Shown one piece after another: positions 6,444 to 15,020 of a DNA stretch of 64,000 nt. The position numbers were made by a program, and so were the translations under genes. Position 1 is the first letter of the stretch; each line of letters opens with the position of its first letter. The stretch covers positions 496,001-560,000 of the forward strand of contig NZ_APHJ01000021.1 in the NCBI RefSeq assembly GCF_000403785.1. Reading direction: 5' to 3'. Origin of the DNA: Gillisia sp. CAL575 (GTDB taxonomy: Bacteria > Bacteroidota > Bacteroidia > Flavobacteriales > Flavobacteriaceae). The notes beneath the pieces are model-generated. The model did no database searches, was not told where the DNA came from, and saw only the letters and a list, made by a program, of their open reading frames with translations.

Positions 6444-8543
6444 ATGGGGAAACAGATTAATGTTTCGTTAATTGGAAACCCAAATACCGGTAAAACTTCT
6501 GTTTTCAATCAACTTACTGGCTTAAACCAACAAGTTGGGAATTACCCGGGAATAACGGTAGAGAAAAAAGAGGGAGTTTGCAAACTTCCCCGAGGCTTAA
6601 AAGCGCACATTTTAGATCTACCGGGAACCTACAGTTTAAATGCATCTTCCTTAGATGAAAATGTGGTTATAGAACTTTTACTGAATAAGAACGATCGGGA
6701 TTTCCCAGATGTTGCAGTAGTTGTTAGCGATGTAGAGAACCTTAAAAGAAACCTTCTTCTTTTCACACAAATTAAAGACCTTGAAATCCCTACCATACTT
6801 GTTATTAATATGGCAGATAGGATGGTGCGCAAGGGAATTACCTTGGATATTGGCATTTTAGAAGCCAAGTTAAATACTAAGATCGCATTAGTAAGTGCCA
6901 GAAAAAATACCGGAATAGAGGAGCTGAAAGAAATGATCCTAAATTACCGTCAGATTTCTACTGAACCTTGCCTACATGCATCCATTATGGATCCAGAATA
7001 TTTTGAAAGATTAAGAAAGGCATTTCCTAATCAGTCCCTATATAAACTCTGGTTGGTTATTACACAAGATGTAAATTTCGGTAATGTAAACAGGCACTCT
7101 TTAGATAACGGTAATAGTTTTCACACTAAAAGCAATAGCGACCTAAAAAGACTTCAGCAGAAAGAAACCATATTAAGGTATCAGTTTATAAATGGATTAT
7201 TAAAAGAAGGCCTAAAAGTAGATCTTAAATCTGCAACAGATCTTAGAATTAGATTGGATAGGATCTTAACCCATCGAGTTTGGGGATATGTGATCTTTTT
7301 TATGGTCTTATTGATCATTTTTCAGGCTATCTATAATTGGTCCAGCTACCCAATGGATTTTATAGATACCACATTTGCCTCATTAAGCGAATGGACCAGA
7401 AACATAATGCCTGCAGGGCCTTTTACAAATCTTATTTCTGAAGGAATTATCCCGGGACTTGGCGGAATTGTAATTTTCATTCCGCAGATCGCATTTTTAT
7501 TCTTTTTTATATCCTTATTAGAAGAAAGCGGCTATATGAGTCGAGTTGTCTTTCTAATGGATAGGATTATGCGAAGGTTTGGACTTAGTGGGAAAAGTGT
7601 AGTGCCTTTAGTTTCTGGAACCGCCTGTGCAATTCCAGCAGTAATGGCCGCTAGGAACATCGAAAATTGGAAAGAACGACTAATTACTATTTTGGTGGTT
7701 CCCTTTACAACCTGCTCTGCGCGTTTACCAGTCTATTTAATAATAATTGCGTTAGTGATCCCAGATGAAAGCTTTCTAGGCTTTAATTTACAAGGCTTAA
7801 CATTAATGATCTTGTATCTAATTGGTTTTGGAACAGCACTTGTTTCTGCATGGATTCTCAATAAAATTCTGAATATAAAGTCAAAGAGTTATTTTGTAAT
7901 TGAAATGCCCAATTACAAACTCCCTATGGTTAAGAATGTGGCGATTAATGTGGTAGAAAAAACTAAATCTTTTGTATTAGGCGCAGGAAAAATTATACTT
8001 GCAATCTCAATTATACTATGGGTTTTAGCAAGTTATGGTCCTGGGGATGGTTTTAATAATGCTGAAGAAATTGTAACTTCTAAATATAATCCAGAACAAG
8101 AGCCAGAAACTAATTTAGAAGAAAAAATAGCTTCTTATAAATTGGAGCATTCTTATATAGGAATTCTTGGAAAAGCGATTGAACCTGCGGTTACACCACT
8201 AGGTTACGACTGGAAAATTGGGATTGCAATTGTAAGTTCCTTTGCAGCACGTGAGGTTTTTGTTGGAACCTTAGCAACAATTTATAGTGTGGGAAGCGAC
8301 GAAGAAGAAACCATTAAAAATAGAATGGCTGCAGAAGTGAACCCTATATTGGGTGGCCCATTGTTCACCTTTGCAAGTGGAATAAGCTTATTACTATTCT
8401 ATGCTTTTGCCATGCAGTGCATGAGTACTTTGGCAATTGTGAAAAAAGAAACAAATACTTGGAAATGGCCTATACTACAACTAGTAATTATGAGCGCCTT
8501 TGCTTATCTAGTTGCCTTAATCGCTTTTCAAGTATTAAAATAA
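6444..8543 (+). CDS. feoB: FeoB, ferrous iron transporter
   Basis: This 699-residue inner-membrane permease imports Fe(II). The N-terminal G domain shows G1 GNPNTGKTS (residues 11-19), G3 DLPGTYS (about 58-64) and G4 NMAD (about 122-125). A helical spacer follows, then the TM core from about residue 277 with the two Gate-type segments and conserved Cys residues in the SGTACAIPAV and PFTTCSARLP motifs. It follows feoA by 4 bp and is itself followed by a small FeoB-associated Cys-rich peptide, so the three form a standard feo operon. Confidence 0.96.
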   Translation: MGKQINVSLIGNPNTGKTSVFNQLTGLNQQVGNYPGITVEKKEGVCKLPRGLKAHILDLPGTYSLNASSLDENVVIELLLNKNDRDFPDVAVVVSDVENLKRNLLLFTQIKDLEIPTILVINMADRMVRKGITLDIGILEAKLNTKIALVSARKNTGIEELKEMILNYRQISTEPCLHASIMDPEYFERLRKAFPNQSLYKLWLVITQDVNFGNVNRHSLDNGNSFHTKSNSDLKRLQQKETILRYQFINGLLKEGLKVDLKSATDLRIRLDRILTHRVWGYVIFFMVLLIIFQAIYNWSSYPMDFIDTTFASLSEWTRNIMPAGPFTNLISEGIIPGLGGIVIFIPQIAFLFFFISLLEESGYMSRVVFLMDRIMRRFGLSGKSVVPLVSGTACAIPAVMAARNIENWKERLITILVVPFTTCSARLPVYLIIIALVIPDESFLGFNLQGLTLMILYLIGFGTALVSAWILNKILNIKSKSYFVIEMPNYKLPMVKNVAINVVEKTKSFVLGAGKIILAISIILWVLASYGPGDGFNNAEEIVTSKYNPEQEPETNLEEKIASYKLEHSYIGILGKAIEPAVTPLGYDWKIGIAIVSSFAAREVFVGTLATIYSVGSDEEETIKNRMAAEVNPILGGPLFTFASGISLLLFYAFAMQCMSTLAIVKKETNTWKWPILQLVIMSAFAYLVALIAFQVLK

Positions 8544-8581
8544 TGTAAGATTATAATTGTAAACCGACTTAAATAAGTATC

Positions 8582-8731
8582 ATGGACATATTACAAAACA
8601 TATTAGTATTTATCACCTTTTTGATCGCGGTTGGATATGTGATCACAAAATTTGTTTGGAAGCCTGCTTTTCTAAAAAGCAAAAAGGAAGCTGAGAAAGC
8701 CTGTGGCGTTTCAGGTTGTGGTTGCAGCTAA
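8582..8731 (+). CDS. FeoB-associated Cys-rich membrane peptide
   Basis: A 49-residue frame starts at ATG 8582 and ends TAA at 8729-8731. Residues 4-24 form one TM helix, and the C-terminus ends in a CGVSGCGCS cluster. This architecture (one helix plus a C-terminal Cys cluster directly after feoB) matches the FeoB-associated Cys-rich membrane proteins, sometimes compared with FeoC. It likely binds iron or a cofactor at the membrane next to FeoB. The gap to feoB is about 38 bp with no terminator, so it is in the feo operon. Confidence 0.85.
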   Translation: MDILQNILVFITFLIAVGYVITKFVWKPAFLKSKKEAEKACGVSGCGCS

Positions 8732-8735
8732 TTAA

Positions 8736-9149
8736 TTATTCTAGTTTTTTATTTAATTGAATTATTAGACAGTATTCGGATTCTTTAATTTTATGAGTAG
8801 ATGTAGGATAAGGATAGAGATTCAAAGCATTTAGAGAATAAATTACTTCTGAATTTAAAAAACTTAGCTGGAAATCCTTTTTAACTGCTAAGGTTATAAT
8901 CTTTTCTTCTACTTCTCTTCCATTCACCATTACTGCTATTAACACTTTCGCTTCCCCAGCCCAAATACAGGTAACATCTTTAGGGCATCGTGAATCTGTG
9001 ATCACCTTTTTGAATTGAATAGATTTGTTTTCAAAAGAAAATACTTCTCCAAGATCCATCTCTGCATTATAATTAATTATAGAATCATTTTCTTGAGCAA
9101 ATAAAGAACCCATTATTAAAGAAAACATAAGAACTAAAAAGTATTTCAT
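8736..9149 (-). CDS. Small secreted protein with CPxDVxCIWAGE motif
   Basis: The 137-residue product has a signal peptide (MKYFLVLMFSLIMGSLFAQ), so it is exported. The mature part contains ITDSRCPKDVTCIWAGEA, with two Cys that could form a disulfide or metal site. This motif recurs in uncharacterised Bacteroidota proteins. The frame is open upstream to 9194, but the start at 9149 gives a clean signal peptide. It is the last gene of the minus-strand run with the ZIP transporter and the DtxR-type regulator, 48 bp after the ZIP gene, so a role in metal handling is possible but not shown. Confidence 0.65.
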   Translation of the reverse strand: MKYFLVLMFSLIMGSLFAQENDSIINYNAEMDLGEVFSFENKSIQFKKVITDSRCPKDVTCIWAGEAKVLIAVMVNGREVEEKIITLAVKKDFQLSFLNSEVIYSLNALNLYPYPTSTHKIKESEYCLIIQLNKKLE

Positions 9150-9197
9150 AACCAATTTTATAATAAAGACTGTACTTAAAACCAGCTGTTGCAAATT

Positions 9198-10022
9198 TTA
9201 GCCCAAACCAACATCTAAGGTCATCATAAGTATAAAACCACCTATAAAACCCATTGTAGATATATCTGTAAATTTATCTCGTTGGGATTCTGGAACTACT
9301 TCTTCTACCACTACAAAGATCATAGCACCTGCAGCAAATGCCAAAGCATAAGGAAGTATTGGCTGAAAGGTCATCACCGCCCAGGCTCCTAAAACTGCTG
9401 CTATTGGCTCTACAGCCGCAGAAAGTTGACCATAATTAAAACTTTTCCACCTGCTTAAACCTTGACCTCTTAAAGGCATAGCTACAGCAAAACCTTCAGG
9501 GAAATTCTGTAGTCCAATACCAATTGCTAAAGCTACAGCCCCACCAATAGTCGCACCATCAAAGCCTGCTGCTACTCCACCAAATAAAACTCCAATCGCT
9601 AGACCTTCAGGGATATTATGTAAGGTAATTGCCAAGGTTAGTAGTACAGATTTGTGCCAAGGGGTTTTTATACCTTCCTTTTCGTCCATCTTAAAATTTA
9701 CATGAAGGTGTGGCAACACTTTATCTAAGCCAAAAATAAACAAGGCACCAAAGAAAAATCCGACTGCTGCGGGAATCACTTTTTCAAAACCTTCCCCAGG
9801 GCTCATTTCTATTCCTGGAGCCAGTAAACTCCAAAAACTTGCGGCTACCATTACTCCTCCTGTAAATCCAAGCATTCCGTCAAAAACAGCCCGATTCATC
9901 TTTTTAAAGAAAAAGACTAATGAGGCCCCTAGTGCCGTAACTCCCCATGTAAAAAGTGTTGCGTAAAGTGCTGCTAAAATTGGATCTATTCCTTCCAAAT
10001 AAGCAATAATGTTCTCCATCAT
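9198..10022 (-). CDS. ZIP family metal transporter
   Basis: ZIP proteins import divalent metals (Zn, Mn, Fe) across the inner membrane. The 274-residue sequence has about eight hydrophobic segments. The metal-binding motifs are HNIPEGLAIGV in TM4 (H135, N136, E139) and LQNFPEGFAVAMPLR in TM5 (about 171-185). The His-poor acidic loop HVNFKMDEKEG lies between TM3 and TM4. It is encoded 2 bp downstream of a manganese-type DtxR regulator, so manganese or zinc is the likely substrate. The choice between them cannot be made from sequence alone. Confidence 0.9.
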   Translation of the reverse strand: MMENIIAYLEGIDPILAALYATLFTWGVTALGASLVFFFKKMNRAVFDGMLGFTGGVMVAASFWSLLAPGIEMSPGEGFEKVIPAAVGFFFGALFIFGLDKVLPHLHVNFKMDEKEGIKTPWHKSVLLTLAITLHNIPEGLAIGVLFGGVAAGFDGATIGGAVALAIGIGLQNFPEGFAVAMPLRGQGLSRWKSFNYGQLSAAVEPIAAVLGAWAVMTFQPILPYALAFAAGAMIFVVVEEVVPESQRDKFTDISTMGFIGGFILMMTLDVGLG

Positions 10023-10024
10023 AG

Positions 10025-10681
10025 TTAAGAAGTTTTTATGTATAAATTACTTGAAATCACGTTAGAGATTTTAAGTTCGCTCCCGTTTAAATTTATGAGC
10101 ATAGACTGGTCAAAAGATTCCTTTTCTAGGATCACTATTAACTGTCCTAATGCAATGTTATTCTTGTCTAAATACTGAAGGAATTCTGGAGAGGAATCTT
10201 TTACCCCTATGCAAATTCCAGACTCACCTTTGTTCAATTCGGCCAACAATACCTTATTTGAGATTGCGAAATTTCCTTCTGAATCCGGAATAGGATCCCC
10301 GTGAGGATCCCGTTTCGGAAAATCTAGAAATCTATCAAGTTCTTTAATTAATTTATCAGATTTTATATGTTCTAATTGCTCTGCTACTTCGTGAACTTCA
10401 TCCCAGGCAAAACCGAGTTTATCTACCAAAAACACTTCCCAAAGACGGTGTTTTCTAATAACTTCTACTGCGGTTTCCCTTCCAGATTTACTAAGCTTAA
10501 CACCTTGATATTTTTTATAAGCCACTAATTTCTTCTCAGAGAGTCGCTTAATCATATCTGTTACAGAAGAAGCTTTCGTGCTCATCTCGTCTGCCAAAGC
10601 ATTGGTACTAACCCCTGTTGGATATGCCCTTTCCAGATGAAAGATCGCTTTTAAATAATTTTCTTCAGAGAGACTAAACAT
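10025..10681 (-). CDS. DtxR/MntR family metal-dependent regulator
   Basis: A 218-residue repressor with N-terminal winged helix (about residues 4-62), metal-binding dimerisation domain (65-135) and C-terminal SH3/FeoA-like domain (about 150-218). The metal helix reads WDEVHEVAEQLEH, with Glu where iron-type DtxR has its key Cys, as in manganese-sensing MntR. It is flanked by an outer-membrane-type gene (9 bp upstream) and a ZIP importer (2 bp downstream). A 20-bp palindrome before the first gene would let it regulate its own operon. Manganese sensing is inferred from the Glu and context. Confidence 0.88.
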   Translation of the reverse strand: MFSLSEENYLKAIFHLERAYPTGVSTNALADEMSTKASSVTDMIKRLSEKKLVAYKKYQGVKLSKSGRETAVEVIRKHRLWEVFLVDKLGFAWDEVHEVAEQLEHIKSDKLIKELDRFLDFPKRDPHGDPIPDSEGNFAISNKVLLAELNKGESGICIGVKDSSPEFLQYLDKNNIALGQLIVILEKESFDQSMLINLNGSELKISNVISSNLYIKTS

Positions 10682-10690
10682 ATCTTATAA

Positions 10691-11452
10691 TTAATGAGGT
10701 ATTCTATAACTAAACCCTGCACCTAAAATTAGGTTAGGATCATTATTTATTGCAGTTCCTATATAAGCATCTAATTGAAAATTATTTGCTAGCAAATATG
10801 TAAAACCACTATCTACATAATGAGTTGCTTCTAAGTGTTCTGGAAAATCCCCATAGACCTCTCCATACCAACCTAATTTTTGATTGATACTGTATCCATA
10901 AGAAACGGTATAAATATATTGTAGACCATTACTATCTCCATCCCAGCCTGCTCCTAGATTATAAGAAATCCCTGATCGTTCTGATAGTGTGTGACTAAAT
11001 GCAAATCTCATATCTACACCTGTATTGTCTAATGCTTTGGACGTGTATGGAAGAGAAAGATGTCCTAACAACGCTATCTCTGGTAGAATTCCCTGCTCTT
11101 TAGCAACTCCAATTTTAAAACCAACCAGTAATGGACTAAAAGAGTTAAATTCCTCTTCTGTAATTGTTTGTTTGAATGTTGATTTGGAATAATCCAAACC
11201 CAGCCTTATTTCCAGATTATCTAGTACTCCAATACGCAATAATCCTGTTCCATAAATTAGATCTTCCTGAGCGTCTCCATGAGAAAACTGCGAACCCATT
11301 TCTATTTGAAGATAACCTTTGGGCACCAAAATAGGAGACTCCGTTGCATCCGGCCTATCTGTAATAAGCTGCGGAATAGAATCTTGCTGAGCAAAACCTA
11401 GATGAGAAAGAAATATAAAAATCGGTAAAATAGTGATCGCCTTAATATTCAT
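10691..11452 (-). CDS. Outer-membrane channel-like protein (phenol MetA-pathway family)
   Basis: The 253-residue product has a signal peptide ending near LSHLGFAQ and then the family start LITDRPDATESPILVPKGYL. Alternating amphipathic strands continue to the C-terminus, indicating a small outer-membrane beta-barrel. The Pfam-type name refers to phenol degradation, but members occur in many contexts. Here it is the first gene of an operon with a metal regulator and a ZIP importer, so it may pass metal ions across the outer membrane. The upstream open frame to 11503 would start inside the palindromic operator, so the start at 11452 is preferred. Confidence 0.7.
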   Translation of the reverse strand: MNIKAITILPIFIFLSHLGFAQQDSIPQLITDRPDATESPILVPKGYLQIEMGSQFSHGDAQEDLIYGTGLLRIGVLDNLEIRLGLDYSKSTFKQTITEEEFNSFSPLLVGFKIGVAKEQGILPEIALLGHLSLPYTSKALDNTGVDMRFAFSHTLSERSGISYNLGAGWDGDSNGLQYIYTVSYGYSINQKLGWYGEVYGDFPEHLEATHYVDSGFTYLLANNFQLDAYIGTAINNDPNLILGAGFSYRIPH

Positions 11453-11492
11453 ACAGCAAAGATGCATATTTATTTCAGTGATTGCAAATTTA

Positions 11493-11512
11493 TTTTTAGA
11501 CAAGACTAAAAA
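11493..11512 (-). promoter_or_regulatory. Putative DtxR/MntR operator
   Basis: TTTTTAGACAAGACTAAAAA is a 20-bp near-palindrome with 7-bp perfect arms (TTTTTAG/CTAAAAA). Its TTTAGnCnnGnCTAAA core resembles known DtxR/MntR boxes. It lies 41 bp upstream of the first gene of the operon that encodes a DtxR-family regulator, so autoregulation is likely. Confidence 0.65.
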
Positions 11513-11556
11513 TTTTATACATCACCACGAAATAACCTATAGTATTGGCTATCGTT

Positions 11557-12288
11557 TTATATCCCTCTTTCCTTTTGAATATTTTCGTAAGCTTCCTGAA
11601 CTTTCAAGAATTTGTCCTGCGCTCCTTTTTGATAAGCTTCATCCATATGCTGAAGTTTGTCTGGGTGATACTTCTTAGCCATAGTTCTAAATGCTTTTTT
11701 GACTTCAGCATCTGTGGCAGATTTTTCTATCTCTAAAATTTTATAAGCATTATCTGCACTTTTAAAGAACATGGCTTTGATACTTTCAAAATCCCTATTG
11801 TTTAATGCTAAAAATCCTGCTATAGATTGTAGTTGCGACAATTCAGAATCAGAAACATTTCCGTCTGCCTGCGCAATACTAAATAAGAAATGTAAGATCT
11901 GTAATCTCACTTCATATTTGGTACGTTGCTGAAGATATACACCGATTCGCTGTGCAGAGATCTCTCTATTTTTAATTACTTCATTAAAAGTTCGAAAAGT
12001 AGCATTAGCACGCTCTTTACCATAAGCACGCACAAAATAGGTGCGCACATAATCCATTTCAGATTGTGACACTTGCCCATCTGCCTTAATAACCAGAGAG
12101 GCTAAAGAAAGAAGATTCAGTTCAAAATCGCCTGGAGAAACCGAGTTATTTTCAGTTTTAAAAACCGAAGTAAATCCTCCTGAAGAACGATTCCAATTAT
12201 CTATAACAGTTCCTAATATAAACCCAAGTACTGCTCCTGGGTATCTGAAAAACATATAGCCTACAAAGGCTAATATCCATTTAAACAT
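11557..12288 (-). CDS. TerB/DnaJ-domain protein (DjlA-like)
   Basis: This 243-residue protein has a hydrophobic N-terminal segment (MFKWILAFVGYMFF...), a TerB-like helical domain at about residues 50-160, and a C-terminal J domain with the HPD motif in MAKKYHPDKLQH. This is the DjlA layout: a membrane-anchored co-chaperone that stimulates DnaK. The start at 12288 is chosen over the open frame to 12312 because a TATATTTG promoter element lies at 12310-12317, leaving only the downstream start on the transcript. It appears monocistronic. Confidence 0.85.
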   Translation of the reverse strand: MFKWILAFVGYMFFRYPGAVLGFILGTVIDNWNRSSGGFTSVFKTENNSVSPGDFELNLLSLASLVIKADGQVSQSEMDYVRTYFVRAYGKERANATFRTFNEVIKNREISAQRIGVYLQQRTKYEVRLQILHFLFSIAQADGNVSDSELSQLQSIAGFLALNNRDFESIKAMFFKSADNAYKILEIEKSATDAEVKKAFRTMAKKYHPDKLQHMDEAYQKGAQDKFLKVQEAYENIQKERGI

Positions 12289-12309
12289 AAATTCCAACTT
12301 GATAAGCGG

Positions 12310-12317
12310 CAAATATA
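12310..12317 (-). promoter_or_regulatory. -7 element of the TerB/DnaJ gene
   Basis: On the minus strand TATATTTG is followed by CCGC, 22 bp before the chosen ATG. It matches TAnnTTTG and decides the start codon of the gene. No clear TTG is present at -33. Confidence 0.5.
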
Positions 12318-12430
12318 CTATTTTGAATAGGTATAAATGAGACCATATCTCATAAACTTATCTTAGATATCTATAACTAGAACCTATTAGCATATAGGAA
12401 ATTGAGATATGTAGAGCTAAACTTAATTTG

Positions 12431-12438
12431 TATCTTTG
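12431..12438 (+). promoter_or_regulatory. -7 element of the bacilliredoxin gene
   Basis: TATCTTTG matches TAnnTTTG and lies 32 bp before the ATG at 12470. The nearest upstream TTG (12402) is 26 bp away, longer than usual. Confidence 0.45.
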
Positions 12439-12469
12439 TCCTTTATAAATTATAATAAAAACTCTATAT

Positions 12470-12880
12470 ATGTATCCAGCAGATTTAGTTAAACCAATGA
12501 GAGAAGACCTAACTAATATAGGTTTTCAAGAATTACATAGCGTTGCAGACGTTGACGCGGCTATGGAAAAAAAGGGGACTACTTTGGTAGTTGTGAATTC
12601 CGTTTGTGGATGTGCTGCTGCTAACGCACGCCCAGGAGCTCGTATCTCTTTACAAAATAGCAAAACTCCAGACAATTTAGTAACTGTATTTGCAGGTGTA
12701 GATTCTGAAGCTACAGATAAGGCTCGTGGTTACATGATCCCTTTTCCTCCTTCTTCACCATGTATGGCATTGTTTAAAGACGGAGAATTAGTGCATATGT
12801 TAGAACGTCACCATATAGAAGGACGTCCTGCAGAGATGATTGCAGATAACTTAACAAGTGCTTTCAACGAATTTTGTTAA
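12470..12880 (+). CDS. BrxA/BrxB family bacilliredoxin
   Basis: Bacilliredoxins (YphP/YqiW family) remove low-molecular-weight thiols from oxidised proteins. The 136-residue product has a thioredoxin-like fold with the CGC redox motif at residues 46-48 (VVNSVCGCAAANARPG), followed by the conserved PFPPSSPC and HMLERHHIEGR segments. Length is typical. It is transcribed alone, with a strong terminator about 24 bp after the stop. The organism's cognate thiol cannot be told from here. Confidence 0.93.
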   Translation: MYPADLVKPMREDLTNIGFQELHSVADVDAAMEKKGTTLVVVNSVCGCAAANARPGARISLQNSKTPDNLVTVFAGVDSEATDKARGYMIPFPPSSPCMALFKDGELVHMLERHHIEGRPAEMIADNLTSAFNEFC

Positions 12881-12903
12881 ATCAAAATTTCTAAATATTT
12901 CAT

Positions 12904-12931
12904 GCCGATCTTAATAAGATCGGCTTTTTTT
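12904..12931 (+). terminator. Terminator of bacilliredoxin gene
   Basis: GCCGATCTT-AAT-AAGATCGGC forms a perfect 9-bp stem followed by TTTTTTT. Confidence 0.9.
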
Positions 12932-12994
12932 ATGCTCTTTATTGTTGGTGTTTTTTAGTATCTTTCTTCAATAATCTCATAAATATCAATTGTG

Positions 12995-13372
12995 ATGAAA
13001 GCTCTAATCTTATTTTTAGTCGTTGTTAGCACGGCAGGAAGTTGTGAAAATTCCGATGAAGTTCAAGAGATAACCTTAAAAGACCTTCAGTTACAATTAG
13101 AAGAGATCAACAAATTAATAGACAATCAAGATTGTACTGAAACTTCCCAATGTAATTACCTGGCCTATGGAAGCAAAGCCTGTGGTGGTCCCCAAGGCTA
13201 TCTAATATTTTCTTCTGAAGTTGATATAGATAAATTAAAAGAACTAGTTGATACTTATACTGCTTCTGAAGCCTTATACAACAAACAAAACCAAATAATA
13301 AGTGACTGCAGTATAGTTTCTCCACCCCAAAATATGGACTGCGTAGATGGCAAATGCATAAAAATGAATTAA
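12995..13372 (+). CDS. Hypothetical lipoprotein
   Basis: The 125-residue product starts MKALILFLVVVSTAGSCE, a signal peptide with a lipobox (AGSC), so it should be a lipoprotein. The mature part has four more Cys residues, including the SQCNYLAYGSKACGG stretch and a C-terminal CVDGKCIK, likely forming disulfides. ATG at 12995 is preferred to the adjacent GTG at 12992. I do not recognise a named family. It follows the bacilliredoxin terminator and reads alone. Confidence 0.65.
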   Translation: MKALILFLVVVSTAGSCENSDEVQEITLKDLQLQLEEINKLIDNQDCTETSQCNYLAYGSKACGGPQGYLIFSSEVDIDKLKELVDTYTASEALYNKQNQIISDCSIVSPPQNMDCVDGKCIKMN

Positions 13373-13520
13373 ATCTAGAGTTTCATCTAAAGCTAAATAT
13401 GGATTTATTGGATTGGGAGAAAAATTACTTTTTTAATTCAAGTCCTCCTTTAAAGCATAGCAACGGATAATTAAACCTTCAAAACAAGGATTTAAGGTTT
13501 TTAATAGTTCAATAAAAATG

Positions 13521-13528
13521 TATTTTTG
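13521..13528 (+). promoter_or_regulatory. -7 element of the PlsC-type gene
   Basis: TATTTTTG fits TAnnTTTG, 18 bp before the ATG at 13547. It overlaps the alternative TTG start at 13526, which argues for the downstream ATG. Confidence 0.5.
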
Positions 13529-13546
13529 TTCCAATTCTATTCAAAG

Positions 13547-14278
13547 ATGAAGAAAATACTTGCTTATCCTCTTTCCATTATATCTTACTTTTTTTTCTTT
13601 CTAACCTTGGTGGTATTTCACGGGATCCAATGGTTCTGTTTCACTTTTATTGGTAAGGAGGCTCATAAAAAATCGGTAGATGTTTTTAATTTTACTTTAA
13701 TGCGCTGCCTAAATATTTTAGGAACAACTTTCAAAGTAGATAATCCACATAAAATCCCAACAGATGTGCCTTGCATCTTCGTTTCTAATCATCAAGGCCT
13801 CTATGACATTCCGCCCATTATATGGTATTTAAGAAAGCATTATCCAAAATTCATTAGTAAAAAAGAATTGGGAAAAGGAATTCCTGGAATCTCTTATAAT
13901 CTTAGACATGGTGGATCTGCATTAATAGATAGAAAGAACCCAAAACAGGCTGTGGTAACCATAGCTAAATTTGCACAATATTTAAACAAAACCAACCACT
14001 CGGCTGTCATATTTCCAGAAGGAACTCGAAGCAGAGATGGAAAGCCTAAGAAATTTGCGGTGACTGGATTACAAATTATGCTTAAAAAAATGCCGAATGC
14101 TCTGGTTGTGCCAATAACCATCAATAATTCCTGGAAGTTGTTTGAATACGGTAGCTTCCCTTTGGGAATTGGCCATAAAATCACGATGAAAATTCATAGA
14201 CCTATTCCAGCAAATTCGGAGGATGTAGATAGCATGATTGCAAAAGTAGAGCGTACAATTATCGCAGATATCGTATAG
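13547..14278 (+). CDS. 1-acyl-sn-glycerol-3-phosphate acyltransferase (PlsC family)
   Basis: PlsC enzymes acylate lysophosphatidic acid to phosphatidic acid at the inner membrane. The 243-residue protein has an N-terminal hydrophobic segment (about residues 5-32). The acyltransferase motifs are VSNHQGLYDIPPI (NHxxxxD) and FPEGTRSRDGKPKKF, and a VVPITIN strand follows. The start at 13547 is taken because a promoter element overlaps the upstream TTG start at 13526. It may form a short operon with the HD-domain gene 35 bp downstream. Confidence 0.88.
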   Translation: MKKILAYPLSIISYFFFFLTLVVFHGIQWFCFTFIGKEAHKKSVDVFNFTLMRCLNILGTTFKVDNPHKIPTDVPCIFVSNHQGLYDIPPIIWYLRKHYPKFISKKELGKGIPGISYNLRHGGSALIDRKNPKQAVVTIAKFAQYLNKTNHSAVIFPEGTRSRDGKPKKFAVTGLQIMLKKMPNALVVPITINNSWKLFEYGSFPLGIGHKITMKIHRPIPANSEDVDSMIAKVERTIIADIV

Positions 14279-14313
14279 TTAGATATATTACAAAAAATTT
14301 AATTTTCCGCAGA

Positions 14314-14967
14314 ATGACTTCAGAAAAAATTATAGAGAACACGATTAGTTTTGTTCAGGAAACATTAAAAGATGCTGAAGGAGGCCATGATTGGTTTCAT
14401 ATTCTTAGAGTTTTAAATAATTCCAAGTTAATTGCCGATACAGAGGAGGTGAACCTTTTAATTGTACAGCTGGGCGCCTTACTTCATGATATTGCCGACT
14501 CTAAATTTCATAATGGAGATGAAACTGTTGGGCCAAAAGTAGCTAGAGCCTTTCTAAGCACTCAGAATGTCACAGAAGAGGTGATTCTTCACGTTGTTAA
14601 TATCATTGAGAATATATCCTTTAAAGGCGGAAACAGCAACCAAAAGTTCCAGTCTAAAGAGCTCGCAGTTGTTCAGGATGCAGATAGACTGGATGCGCTT
14701 GGCGCCATAGGAATAGCAAGGGCCTTTAATTATGGCGGATTTAAAGGACGAGGTTTGTATGATCCTGAGATCCAGCCAAACCTTAAAATGAGTAAAGAGG
14801 AATATAAAGCCTCTACCGCTCCAACCATCAATCATTTTTATGAAAAGCTATTATTGCTGAAAGATCGAATGAATACAGAGACCGGGAAGGCAATTGCAGA
14901 AAAGCGACATAACTATATGCAAGGTTTTTTAGAGCAGTTCTATGCAGAATGGAACGGAAAAGCTTAG
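14314..14967 (+). CDS. HD domain phosphohydrolase
   Basis: The 217-residue product is an HD-superfamily metal-dependent phosphohydrolase of the YedJ type. Metal ligands are visible in GGHDWFHILRV (about residues 23-33), LLHDIADSKFH (HD, about 55-65) and VVQDADRLDALGAIG (D, about 123-137). Substrates of this subgroup are usually nucleotides or unknown. It follows the acyltransferase gene closely, but a functional link is not obvious. A hairpin with T-tracts separates it from the convergent gene. Confidence 0.88.
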   Translation: MTSEKIIENTISFVQETLKDAEGGHDWFHILRVLNNSKLIADTEEVNLLIVQLGALLHDIADSKFHNGDETVGPKVARAFLSTQNVTEEVILHVVNIIENISFKGGNSNQKFQSKELAVVQDADRLDALGAIGIARAFNYGGFKGRGLYDPEIQPNLKMSKEEYKASTAPTINHFYEKLLLLKDRMNTETGKAIAEKRHNYMQGFLEQFYAEWNGKA

Positions 14968-14970
14968 CAT

Positions 14971-15004
14971 AAAAAAGCCTCACTAGATAGTAAGGCTTTT
15001 TTTT
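14971..15004 (-). terminator. Shared terminator between convergent genes
   Basis: AAAAAAGCCT...AGGCTTTTTT forms a stem with T-runs on both strands. The one imperfect pair is G-U on the minus strand and C-A on the plus strand, so it works best for the minus-strand membrane gene but may stop both. Confidence 0.75.
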
Positions 15005-15020
15005 ATATAAATATTCTCTG

